Assembly: GCF_042646085.1 (NCBI RefSeq) | Contig: NZ_JBHRSZ010000001.1 | Span: forward strand, 62,001-126,000 | From: Litoribrevibacter euphylliae | GTDB taxonomy: Bacteria; Pseudomonadota; Gammaproteobacteria; Pseudomonadales; Litoribrevibacteraceae | Reading direction: 5' to 3' | Length of the DNA: 64,000 nucleotides | Shown: positions 35,307 to 43,244 of the stretch, piece after piece | Layout: the number at the start of each line of letters is the position of its first letter | Position numbering within the stretch: position 1 is the stretch's first letter | Program-made: the position numbers and the translations under genes | The notes under the pieces: generated by a model | Seen by the model: only the letters and a program-made list of their open reading frames with translations | Told to the model about the DNA's origin: nothing | Databases searched by the model: none

Positions 35307-36053
35307 ATGCGTAAGTCTTTAGTGGCTGGTAATTGGAAGTTAAATGGTTCGGTTGAATCAGTTCAAGCACTTACCAGTGGAGTTGTTTCTCAGGCTTCGG
35401 AGCTTGACGTTGATGTTGTACTCTGTCCTGTGTTTATCCATTTAGATAGGGTGTCGGCGGCGTTAGTGAATTCTAATGTCACTCTTGGAGCTCAAAACTG
35501 TAGCGCTGAACTTGAGGGCGCTTATACTGGGGAAGTTTCTCCAGGTATGCTTCAAGAAATTGGGTGTCGTTATGTTATTCTTGGGCACTCTGAGCGAAGA
35601 AGTTTGTTTTCTGAAACTGATCAGGATGTTTCAGCCAAGGTTAAAGCCGCTTTAGGTGCTGGTTTGGTGCCAATTATTTGTGTTGGTGAAACTTTGGAGG
35701 AGCGTGAGCAAAGTAGGGCTGAAGAGATTGTTGAAGCTCAGTTGTTGGCCGCACTTGATGGGCTAAGTAAGGACTTAGGTTCAGTGGTGGTTGCTTATGA
35801 ACCAGTTTGGGCTATTGGAACTGGGTTAACGGCGACGCCAGAACAAGCTCAGTCAATGCATGCGTTTATTCGTGCTGTATTGACAAAAGTTTCTCAGGAT
35901 GACTCTGAGAAAGTAAGAATTTTATATGGTGGTAGTGTTAAGCCTGAAAATGCATCGGATTTGTTTTCACAAGCAGATATTGATGGTGGTTTGATTGGTG
36001 GTGCTTCACTGAAAGTTGATGATTTTATTGCCATTTGTAAGGCAGCGGGATAA
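35307..36053 (+). CDS. tpiA: Triosephosphate isomerase
   Basis: 248 residues from ATG 35307, where GGAG lies 6 bases upstream; in-frame ATGs at 35295 and 35301 are possible. MRKSLVAGNWKLNG at the start, catalytic His in ILGHSERR, catalytic Glu in VAYEPVWAIGTG, phosphate loop RILYGGSVKPEN. Interconverts dihydroxyacetone phosphate and glyceraldehyde-3-phosphate. Four bases before secG. Confidence 0.98.
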   Translation: MRKSLVAGNWKLNGSVESVQALTSGVVSQASELDVDVVLCPVFIHLDRVSAALVNSNVTLGAQNCSAELEGAYTGEVSPGMLQEIGCRYVILGHSERRSLFSETDQDVSAKVKAALGAGLVPIICVGETLEEREQSRAEEIVEAQLLAALDGLSKDLGSVVVAYEPVWAIGTGLTATPEQAQSMHAFIRAVLTKVSQDDSEKVRILYGGSVKPENASDLFSQADIDGGLIGGASLKVDDFIAICKAAG

Positions 36054-36057
36054 CGGT

Positions 36058-36426
36058 ATGGAAGTTATTTTATTAAGTTTGCATGTTTTATTCGCAGTCG
36101 CTATTATAGCGCTCGTTTTGCTTCAGCAGGGTAAAGGCGCTGATGCTGGTGCGGCTTTTGGTGGCGGTGGTGCCTCACAGACTGTGTTTGGTAGTCAGGG
36201 GTCAGGTAACTTTCTAACGAAGTCTACTTCCTTACTTGCAGCCCTTTTCTTTGCAACAAGCTTAGGTTTGGCAATGATTGCTAAACAGCAGGCAGGTGTT
36301 GCTGAGCAGGCTGGTTTACCACAGCTTCCAGTAGAAGAGCAAAACGTAGCACCGGTTGCAGAGGAAGCTGAGCTTCCTGCGCTTGATGCTACTTCTGAGA
36401 ATGAAGTTCCTCAGGTTGCAGAATAA
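36058..36426 (+). CDS. secG: Preprotein translocase subunit SecG
   Basis: 122 residues from ATG 36058. Two hydrophobic segments (about 2-20 and 53-70) enclose the conserved LLQQGKGADAGAAFGGG and SQTVFGSQGSGNFL loop. The tail is Ala/Glu/Pro-rich and variable. Accessory subunit of SecYEG in the inner membrane. Start is 4 bases after tpiA, upstream of tRNA-Leu, the conserved order. Confidence 0.97.
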   Translation: MEVILLSLHVLFAVAIIALVLLQQGKGADAGAAFGGGGASQTVFGSQGSGNFLTKSTSLLAALFFATSLGLAMIAKQQAGVAEQAGLPQLPVEEQNVAPVAEEAELPALDATSENEVPQVAE

Positions 36427-36452
36427 ATCCTAAGATTTAGGTTCTGAATTTA

Positions 36453-36539
36453 GCCGAAGTGGTGAAATTGGTAGACACGCCATCTTGAGGGGGTGGTGAC
36501 TGTATGGTCGTGCCGGTTCGAGTCCGGCCTTCGGCACCA
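36453..36539 (+). tRNA. tRNA-Leu (anticodon GAG)
   Basis: 87 bases. GCCGAAG acceptor arm pairs with CTTCGGC, followed by ACCA; D-arm region GGTGAAATTGGTAGAC, anticodon loop CTTGAGG reading CTC/CTT leucine codons, long variable arm as in class II tRNAs, T-arm GGTTCGAGTCC. CCA encoded. Between secG and rimP as in relatives. Confidence 0.97.
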
Positions 36540-36577
36540 ATCATTGACCAGGGTAGGGCAGTTGACTATAATTGCCT

Positions 36578-36593
36578 CGACCTTGAGAGGTCG
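36578..36593 (+). repeat. Small hairpin downstream of tRNA-Leu
   Basis: CGACCT, loop TGAG, AGGTCG, 38 bases after the tRNA; no T-run. May help tRNA precursor processing. Confidence 0.45.
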
Positions 36594-36601
36594 CTCGAAA
36601 T

Positions 36602-36627
36602 AAGCCCCAAGTACAGGGGCTTTTTTC
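36602..36627 (+). terminator. Terminator after tRNA-Leu (first)
   Basis: AAGCCCC, loop AAGTACA, GGGGCTT followed by T-run. Confidence 0.88.
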
Positions 36628-36654
36628 TAGCTGGAATAAAGACTTTCAAGGAAT

Positions 36655-36675
36655 GGGCTATCAAGCCCTTTTTTT
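36655..36675 (+). terminator. Terminator after tRNA-Leu (second)
   Basis: GGGCT, loop ATCA, AGCCC, then seven T; tandem with the previous one, ahead of rimP. Confidence 0.8.
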
Positions 36676-36735
36676 GTTTATAGGCTTTTTGAATTTATTT
36701 CTGATATTTAATCAGTAGATTGGAGTTGGGTGCAT

Positions 36736-37194
36736 TTGAGTACCAAATCTAACCAGTTACAAGAGATGTTGGCACCAGTCGTAGACTCATTGGGTTACGA
36801 ATTTTGGGGCTTGGAATATATTGCTCAAGGTAAACATTCGATTTTACGGGTGTTTATTGATCATGAAAACGGTATTCAAGTGGATGACTGTGCGAAGGTC
36901 AGTCGTCAGTTGAGTGCTGTTCTGGATGTAGAAGATCCAATTAGTTCTGAATATAGCCTGGAAGTATCGTCTCCAGGCATGGACAGACCTCTATTTACTT
37001 TGGAACAGTTCGAGAAATACATTGGTCAGGTAGTCGCAGTAAAACTACGCTTTCCGTTTGATGGACGTCGCAAATTTACCGGACGTCTTAATGGTGTGGA
37101 GGACAGCGATATTGTGGTTCAAGTGGATAACCACGAGTATTGCTTGCCGATTGATTCGATTGAAAAGGCCAACGTCGAGCCACAATTCAAGTGA
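36736..37194 (+). CDS. rimP: Ribosome maturation factor RimP
   Basis: 152 residues from TTG 36736, where the product reads MSTKSNQLQEMLAPVVDSLGYE like its relatives; GTG at 36730 is two codons upstream and closer to GGAG, so the start is uncertain. Conserved LRVFIDHENGIQVDDCAKVSR and YSLEVSSPGMDRPL. Needed for 30S subunit assembly. First gene of the rimP-nusA-infB-rbfA-truB-rpsO-pnp operon. Confidence 0.96.
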   Translation: MSTKSNQLQEMLAPVVDSLGYEFWGLEYIAQGKHSILRVFIDHENGIQVDDCAKVSRQLSAVLDVEDPISSEYSLEVSSPGMDRPLFTLEQFEKYIGQVVAVKLRFPFDGRRKFTGRLNGVEDSDIVVQVDNHEYCLPIDSIEKANVEPQFK

Positions 37195-37221
37195 CAGACA
37201 TTAGTTAAAGGGTAGAGTGAA

Positions 37222-38703
37222 ATGGGAAAAGAGATTCTGCTGGTAGCTGAAGCGGTTTCCAACGAAAAAGGAGTGGACCGCGAGATTATCTTTGAAGCTA
37301 TTGAGCTGGCGTTGGCAACGGCAACCAAGAAACGTTACGAAGATGAAGACAGCGATATTGTTGTAAATATTGATCGTAAAAGCGGTGATTTTGATACGTT
37401 TCGTCGTTGGTTGGTAGTTCCTGATGATGAGCTTGCAAAGCTTGGCACAGAGTTCACTACTGAAGAAGCCGCGGAAAAAGATGAAAATCTCAAGCCTGGC
37501 GATGTATACGAAGAGCAAATTGAAAATATTGAATTTGGTCGTATTGGTGCACAGGCTGCTAAACAAATTATCGTTCAGAAAGTTCGTGAAGCTGAGCGTC
37601 TGAAAATTGTTTCTCAATATCGTGAGCGAGTGGGTGAGCTTGTTACTGGTGTAGTGAAGAAGGTAGGCCGTGACAAACTATTCATTGATTTAGGAAACAA
37701 TGCGGAAGCAGAGTTGCCTAGAGATCAATTGATTGGTCGTGAGTCGTTCAGAATTGGTGAGCGTGTACGAGCATTGTTGTTGGCTATCCGTGAAGACTCT
37801 CGTGGTCCTCGCTTGATTTTAAGTCGTGCAGCTCCCGAGGTTTTGATTGAACTGTTCCGTATAGAAGTTCCTGAGATTTCTGAAGAAGTCATTGAGATTA
37901 AAGGTGCTGCTCGCGATCCAGGTCTACGTGCCAAAATTGCAGTGAAGACAAATGACAAGCGTATTGATCCAGTAGGCGCTTGTGTTGGTATGCGTGGCTC
38001 TCGTGTTCAAGCAGTATCAAATGAATTGGGTGGCGAGCGTATTGACATTGTGCTGTGGGACGATAACCCGGCTCAATTGGTGATCAATGCTATGGCACCG
38101 GCTGAAGTGGCTTCAATTGTTATTGATGAAGACAGCCATACTATGGACGTTGCAGTGACTGAAGATAACCTTGCCATGGCCATTGGTAAAGGCGGTCAGA
38201 ATGTTCGTTTAGCGAGTGACTTGACTGAGTGGGCGCTGAACGTAATGACTGAAGAAGAAGCTGGTCAGAAACAGGAAGCAGAACGATCCTCGTTGATTTC
38301 TAACTTTGTCGATAACTTAGATGTTGATGAAGAGTTTGCTGAGTTCTTGGTAGAAGAAGGATTTAGTACTCTGGAAGAGGTTGCTTATGTACCTCTCGAG
38401 GAAATGCTAGAGATTGACGGTTTGGACGAAGATACCGTTGAGGAGCTTCGTGCTCGAGCTAAAGATTCTTTATTGAATAAAGCTTTAGCGTCTGAAGAAC
38501 AGTTGGATGAAGCCATTCTTGAAATCGAAGGAATGGATCATGATACCGCTTTGGCACTTAACCAAGCGGGTGTAAGAACATTGGATGATTTAGCAGAGCA
38601 GTCTGTTGATGATCTGATGGAGATTCAAGCGATCAATGATGAAGAAGTTGCAGCTAAGTTTATTATGGCGGCACGTGCACATTGGTTTGAAGGTGAAGAA
38701 TAA
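37222..38703 (+). CDS. nusA: Transcription termination/antitermination factor NusA
   Basis: 493 residues. N-terminal RNA polymerase-binding domain (1-125), S1 domain (about 135-200), KH1 and KH2 (DPVGACVGMRGSRVQAV, LAMAIGKGGQNVRLA), and two C-terminal acidic helix-hairpin-helix repeats (about 365-490) typical of gammaproteobacteria. Modulates pausing and rho-independent termination. 28 bases downstream of rimP. Confidence 0.98.
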   Translation: MGKEILLVAEAVSNEKGVDREIIFEAIELALATATKKRYEDEDSDIVVNIDRKSGDFDTFRRWLVVPDDELAKLGTEFTTEEAAEKDENLKPGDVYEEQIENIEFGRIGAQAAKQIIVQKVREAERLKIVSQYRERVGELVTGVVKKVGRDKLFIDLGNNAEAELPRDQLIGRESFRIGERVRALLLAIREDSRGPRLILSRAAPEVLIELFRIEVPEISEEVIEIKGAARDPGLRAKIAVKTNDKRIDPVGACVGMRGSRVQAVSNELGGERIDIVLWDDNPAQLVINAMAPAEVASIVIDEDSHTMDVAVTEDNLAMAIGKGGQNVRLASDLTEWALNVMTEEEAGQKQEAERSSLISNFVDNLDVDEEFAEFLVEEGFSTLEEVAYVPLEEMLEIDGLDEDTVEELRARAKDSLLNKALASEEQLDEAILEIEGMDHDTALALNQAGVRTLDDLAEQSVDDLMEIQAINDEEVAAKFIMAARAHWFEGEE

Positions 38704-38730
38704 GGGCTAACGAAGGAGTATTACCGAGTT

Positions 38731-41274
38731 ATGGCAGAGTTGACAGTTAAACAGTTAGCCGAAGTCGTAGGAGTACCTACGGATAAATTGCTTTCTCAAA
38801 TGAAAGACGCCGGCTTGAATCAGCAAACAGAAACTGATCATGTAACTGAATCTGAAAAGAAAACGTTGTTGGATTTCTTAAAGCGTAGTCGTGGTGACAG
38901 CAGTTCATCGCCTAAGAAAATTACTTTACAGCGTAAAACCAAAACTACCATCAAAGCACCAGCGGGCGCAGGTAAAAGCAAGACGGTAAATGTTGAGGTT
39001 CGTAAAAAGCGCACTTATGTGAAACGTACTCCAGAGGCAGCTGCAGCAGAAGAGGCGGCAGCAGCGAGTGCAGAGCAAGAAGTGTTAGAAGAAACTCCAG
39101 TAGTTGAAGTTGCAGAGGTTGAAGAGACTAAAGCGCCAGTTTCTGAAGAAACTGCAGTGGAAGAGGTTTCTGCGTCTGATAAATCTCAAGCGGAAGCTAC
39201 TGTTGAAGATACTAAGGAAGACTCAAAAGATGTTGCTACTGAAACATCGGCGGGTGACGTAAATGACTCTTCTGAAGATGCCGCTAAGAAAGAGCGCGCA
39301 AGAAAAGAACCTGCTAAGAAGAAGGCTGAACCAGCCAAAAAACGTGCTAACGTCAAAAAACCGGAAGAAGGTCAGAAGCGTAAAGAGCATAAAACCAAAG
39401 GCGGTGCAGGTCGTAAAGTTAGCTTGGATGATGAGTACGGTGAAGAACGTACCATTCGTCGTCCTAAGAAGAAGCGTAAAGAGCAGAATAAGCACGCCTT
39501 TGAGATGCCAAATGCACCTATTGTGCGTGAAGTAACAATTCCTGAAAGCATTACTGTTGGCGATCTGGCTCAGAAAATGTCAGTTAAAGCCGCTGAAGTA
39601 ATTAAGGTGATGTTTACCATGGGCTCTATGGTAACTATTAACCAAGTGCTTGATCAGGAAACGGCACAGTTGATCGTTGAAGAGATGGGCCATAAGTTTA
39701 AACTGCTTCGTGAAAACGAAGTTGAGTTTGAAATTGCTGAAGATGTTAAGTACGACACTGAAGAAACTACACGTGCGCCTGTTGTGACCGTAATGGGCCA
39801 TGTTGACCATGGTAAAACGTCCTTGTTGGATTACATCCGTACATCGCGCGTGGCGAAAGGCGAGTCGGGCGGTATTACACAGCACATTGGTGCATATCAT
39901 GTAGAAACTGGTCATGGCATGATTTCATTCCTTGATACCCCAGGACACGCCGCATTTACTGCAATGCGTGCTCGTGGTGCTAAAGCGACGGATATCGTGA
40001 TCCTTGTGGTTGCAGCTGACGATGGTGTGATGCCACAAACGGAAGAAGCTATTCAGCACTCGAAAGCCGCAGGCGTACCGATCATTGTTGCTGTTAACAA
40101 GATCGATAAAGAAGAAGCTGATCCTGATCGCGTGAAAAATGAACTGGCAGCAAAAGATGTGATTCCAGAAGATTGGGGTGGTGATGTTCAGTTTGTGAAT
40201 GTTTCTGCTCATAGCGGTCAAGGTATTGATGAGCTTCTTGATGCTGTATTGCTTCAATCGGAAATGCTTGAGCTTAAAGCACCTGCTACAGGACCTGCCA
40301 AAGGTGTTGTAATTGAGTCTAAACTGGATAAAGGTCGTGGTTCTGTTGCGACTATTCTTGTTCAAGCGGGACAGCTCAAAAAAGGTGATATCGTTTTAGC
40401 GGGTCAAGAATTTGGTCGAGCGCGTGCCTTGATTGATGAGAATGGTCAGCCTGTTGATGTTGCAGGGCCGTCTATTCCTGTTGAGATTCTTGGCTTGGGT
40501 GGAACGCCAAATGCTGGTGACGACTTCATGGTTGTACCTAATGAGAAGAAAGCTCGTGAAGTAGCTAACTTCCGTCAAGGTAAATACCGTGAGATTAAAC
40601 TTGCGCGTCAGCAGGCATCTAAGCTTGAAAATCTGTTCGAGAATATGGGCAAAGGTGAAGTGAGCGAGCTTAACATCGTTCTTAAAACCGATGTTCGTGG
40701 TTCTTTGGAAGCATTAACAGGTGCACTGCAAGATCTTTCAACCGATGAAGTGGCGGTTCGAATCATCAGTAGTGGTGTTGGTGGTATTTCTGAAACTGAC
40801 GCTAACCTTGCGCTAGCCTCTAATGCGATTGTCTTTGGTTTTAATGTTCGTGCAGATGCATCTGCGAAAGAAATTATCGATCGTGAAGAAGTGGATTTAC
40901 GTTACTACTCTGTAATCTACGACATTGTTGATGATGTGAAGCAGGCTCTAAGTGGTCTTCTTGCTCCTGAGTTCAGAGAAGAAATCGTGGGTACTGCTGA
41001 AGTTCGTGATGTCTTCCGTTCACCTAAGTTCGGCGCGATTGCTGGATGTATGGTTATCGAAGGAATCATTTATCGTAATGAACGTATTCGTGTTCTTCGC
41101 GATAACGTGGTTATCTATGAAGGTGAGCTTGAATCATTACGTCGCTTTAAAGACGATGTAAATGAAGTTCGAAACGGCTTTGAATGTGGTATCGGTGTTA
41201 AGAACTACAACGATGTTAAAGCTGGTGACAAGATTGAGGTTTACAAAGACGTGGAAGTTCAACGTTCTCTGTAA
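38731..41274 (+). CDS. infB: Translation initiation factor IF-2
   Basis: 847 residues. IF2_N helix-rich start (ELTVKQLAEVVGVPTDKLL), a long low-complexity Glu/Lys/Ala region (about 65-260), a second IF2_N-like segment (ITVGDLAQKMSVKAAEVIK), then the G domain with GHVDHGKTS, DTPGHAAF and NKID, followed by domains II-IV that bind initiator tRNA. GTPase that places fMet-tRNA on the 30S subunit. Internal starts giving shorter IF2 forms are known in E. coli and were not assessed here. Confidence 0.99.
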   Translation: MAELTVKQLAEVVGVPTDKLLSQMKDAGLNQQTETDHVTESEKKTLLDFLKRSRGDSSSSPKKITLQRKTKTTIKAPAGAGKSKTVNVEVRKKRTYVKRTPEAAAAEEAAAASAEQEVLEETPVVEVAEVEETKAPVSEETAVEEVSASDKSQAEATVEDTKEDSKDVATETSAGDVNDSSEDAAKKERARKEPAKKKAEPAKKRANVKKPEEGQKRKEHKTKGGAGRKVSLDDEYGEERTIRRPKKKRKEQNKHAFEMPNAPIVREVTIPESITVGDLAQKMSVKAAEVIKVMFTMGSMVTINQVLDQETAQLIVEEMGHKFKLLRENEVEFEIAEDVKYDTEETTRAPVVTVMGHVDHGKTSLLDYIRTSRVAKGESGGITQHIGAYHVETGHGMISFLDTPGHAAFTAMRARGAKATDIVILVVAADDGVMPQTEEAIQHSKAAGVPIIVAVNKIDKEEADPDRVKNELAAKDVIPEDWGGDVQFVNVSAHSGQGIDELLDAVLLQSEMLELKAPATGPAKGVVIESKLDKGRGSVATILVQAGQLKKGDIVLAGQEFGRARALIDENGQPVDVAGPSIPVEILGLGGTPNAGDDFMVVPNEKKAREVANFRQGKYREIKLARQQASKLENLFENMGKGEVSELNIVLKTDVRGSLEALTGALQDLSTDEVAVRIISSGVGGISETDANLALASNAIVFGFNVRADASAKEIIDREEVDLRYYSVIYDIVDDVKQALSGLLAPEFREEIVGTAEVRDVFRSPKFGAIAGCMVIEGIIYRNERIRVLRDNVVIYEGELESLRRFKDDVNEVRNGFECGIGVKNYNDVKAGDKIEVYKDVEVQRSL

Positions 41275-41323
41275 CTTAGTCAAATACTGACTTAGTGGAT
41301 GCAGCTGAGTCGTTAAAAGGATT

Positions 41324-41360
41324 GCTCGGTGTGAAGGTGGAAACCTTTCTCCGAGCTTTT
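41324..41360 (+). promoter_or_regulatory. Two-tier hairpin between infB and rbfA
   Basis: GCTCGG (41324) pairs with CCGAGC (41351-41356), with an inner AAGGT/ACCTT stem and loop GGAA, followed by TTTTCTATTT. It could act as a partial terminator or RNase processing site within the operon. Confidence 0.6.
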
Positions 41361-41381
41361 CTATTTACAGGTTGTAATTAA

Positions 41382-41780
41382 ATGAAAGAATTTGCCCGTA
41401 CTGATAGGGTCAGTGACTTTTTACAAAAAGAGTTGGCTCATCTGATCCAATTTGAAATTAAAGATCCACGTTTAGGCATGGTTACTGTTCAGGATGTTCG
41501 TGTAAGTCGTGACCTTGGCTATGCAGACGTGTATATAACGGTTATGCCATTTGGTGCTCAAACGGATGAATCGAAAGCAGAAGCTAACGATGTGGCTGTT
41601 AAAGTGCTAAATAAAGCGGCTGGATTTTTGCGAACCAAAGTCGGTCAGGCGCTACGCGCTCGAATTACCCCTGAGTTACGCTTTTTTATTGATGATACGC
41701 TTGAGAATGGTATGCGCATTTCATCGTTAATTGAGAAAGCGGTTCGTGAAGATAAAGCACGTAATTCAGACGAAGATTAA
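41382..41780 (+). CDS. rbfA: 30S ribosome-binding factor RbfA
   Basis: 132 residues. KH-like fold with RVSDFLQKELAHLIQFEIKDPRLGMVTVQDV region and C-terminal ITPELRFFIDDTLENGMRISSLI. Helps mature 16S rRNA 5' end and cold adaptation. 107 bases after infB, the gap holding a hairpin; truB follows. Confidence 0.97.
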   Translation: MKEFARTDRVSDFLQKELAHLIQFEIKDPRLGMVTVQDVRVSRDLGYADVYITVMPFGAQTDESKAEANDVAVKVLNKAAGFLRTKVGQALRARITPELRFFIDDTLENGMRISSLIEKAVREDKARNSDED

Positions 41781-41814
41781 GTCCTTATAGGCCTATCACT
41801 AGTTGTAACTGATC

Positions 41815-42810
41815 ATGGCAAGAAAACGTAAAGGGTTGTCCATTAACGGTGTTGTTCTATTGGATAAACCTAAAGGACTTTCCTCAAACCAGGCTTTACA
41901 GAAAGTTCGTTGGTTATACCAGGCAAAAAAAGCAGGGCACACCGGGGCGTTGGATCCTCTGGCAACAGGTTTGTTACCCATTTGTTTGGGGGAAGCGACC
42001 AAGTTTAGTCAGTTTTTGTTAGATGCTGACAAGGCCTATATTACACGAGCAAAGTTGGGGCAAACGACGACCACTGAAGACGCAGAAGGTGAAGTAGTTG
42101 AAACGCGTTTGGTGCCTGAGTTAAACGCTGAGACTGTAGAGCAGGTGTTGCAAGAGTTCCGAGGGCCGATCAAGCAAGTGCCTCCAATGTACTCTGCACT
42201 TAAGCGTGATGGTCAGCCTCTCTATAAGTTGGCTCGTGAAGGTAAGGTTATTGATATTGAGCCTCGTTCCGTGGAAATTAAGTCGCTGGAATTAGTGGCA
42301 ATCGAGGATGATGAGCTAATATTAAACGTCACCTGTACTAAAGGAACATATATTCGGTCTTTAGTTCGGGATATTGGTGAGGCGTTAGGCTGTGGTGCGC
42401 ACGTAAAAGAACTGCGCCGAACAAAAACAGGCCCGTTTGTTCTCGATCAATGCCTGATATTGGAGGCCCTAGAGTCACCAGATGTTCGGGGTGAGGCACT
42501 TAGACTTGCTGACTGCGGACTAGGTCAAATGCCGATTGCTGAGTTGAATGCTGGACAGGTAGAAAATGTCCTTATGGGACGTCAGATTTTGATAGAAGCT
42601 GAGCAAATCAGAGAATCTGATCAAGGTCTTGAAGAGAGCGATAAAAACCCTACTCAAGAGCTTATAAGACTGTATAATGTCGAGTCTGGTGAAAATAGTG
42701 CACGCTTTTTAGGCGTCGCTGATTTATTACCGGGCAACGTTTTACAGCCTAAACGGTTGGTAAACATGGAAGAGATAGATGCATCTGCTTTGCCTCTTCC
42801 TACTGAGTGA
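41815..42810 (+). CDS. truB: tRNA pseudouridine-55 synthase TruB
   Basis: 331 residues. Catalytic motif HTGALDPLATGLLPICLGEA (Asp48-like), NGVVLLDKPKGLSSNQ at the start and GTYIRSLVRDIGEALGCGAHV. Makes pseudouridine 55 in the T loop of tRNAs. The C-terminal part, with ESDQGLEESDKN, is longer than in the minimal enzyme. Between rbfA and rpsO. Confidence 0.97.
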   Translation: MARKRKGLSINGVVLLDKPKGLSSNQALQKVRWLYQAKKAGHTGALDPLATGLLPICLGEATKFSQFLLDADKAYITRAKLGQTTTTEDAEGEVVETRLVPELNAETVEQVLQEFRGPIKQVPPMYSALKRDGQPLYKLAREGKVIDIEPRSVEIKSLELVAIEDDELILNVTCTKGTYIRSLVRDIGEALGCGAHVKELRRTKTGPFVLDQCLILEALESPDVRGEALRLADCGLGQMPIAELNAGQVENVLMGRQILIEAEQIRESDQGLEESDKNPTQELIRLYNVESGENSARFLGVADLLPGNVLQPKRLVNMEEIDASALPLPTE

Positions 42811-42899
42811 ATGAGTCTGTAAATATGCACGGGCTTTATTTTCCTAAGTCTTAATGACTTAAAACTTTCAAAGCATATTTTTATTTGGAGCAAGTTATC

Positions 42900-43169
42900 A
42901 TGGCACTAAGTGCAGAAAAAAAAGCTGAAATTGTAAAAGACTTTCAACAAGCTGAAGGCGACACTGGTTCTCCAGAAGTTCAAGTAGCATTGCTAACTGC
43001 GAATATCGAAGGTCTTCAATCTCACTTCAAAGCTAACCATAAAGATCACCACTCTCGTCGTGGTTTGATTCGTATGGTTAACCAACGTCGTAAGTTGTTG
43101 GACTACCTAAACAAGAAAGATCACGGTCGTTACGTTGCGTTGATCAAGCGTCTAGGTCTACGTCGCTAG
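42900..43169 (+). CDS. rpsO: 30S ribosomal protein S15
   Basis: 89 residues from ATG 42900 with GGAG 9 bases upstream; MALSAEKKAEIVKDFQ is the standard start. Contains DTGSPEVQVALLT and HSRRGLIRMVNQRRKLLDYL. Binds the 16S rRNA central domain. A small hairpin TAAGTC/GACTTA lies in the leader (about 42845-42860). In E. coli S15 represses its own mRNA; whether this leader does so cannot be told. Confidence 0.98.
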   Translation: MALSAEKKAEIVKDFQQAEGDTGSPEVQVALLTANIEGLQSHFKANHKDHHSRRGLIRMVNQRRKLLDYLNKKDHGRYVALIKRLGLRR

Positions 43170-43244
43170 TCTGCTCTTCAAGACAAATGCGCTAGATAGA
43201 ACTTCTTCAAGAAATGATTTTAATTAGATAAAGGATATTAAGCC

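Noticed and set aside
36561..36573. TTGACTATAATT resembling a promoter
   Set aside because: The -35-like and -10-like parts overlap, so no proper spacing exists.
36540..36601. Second tRNA after tRNA-Leu
   Set aside because: Only a 6 bp hairpin is present; no acceptor stem, T-arm or CCA.
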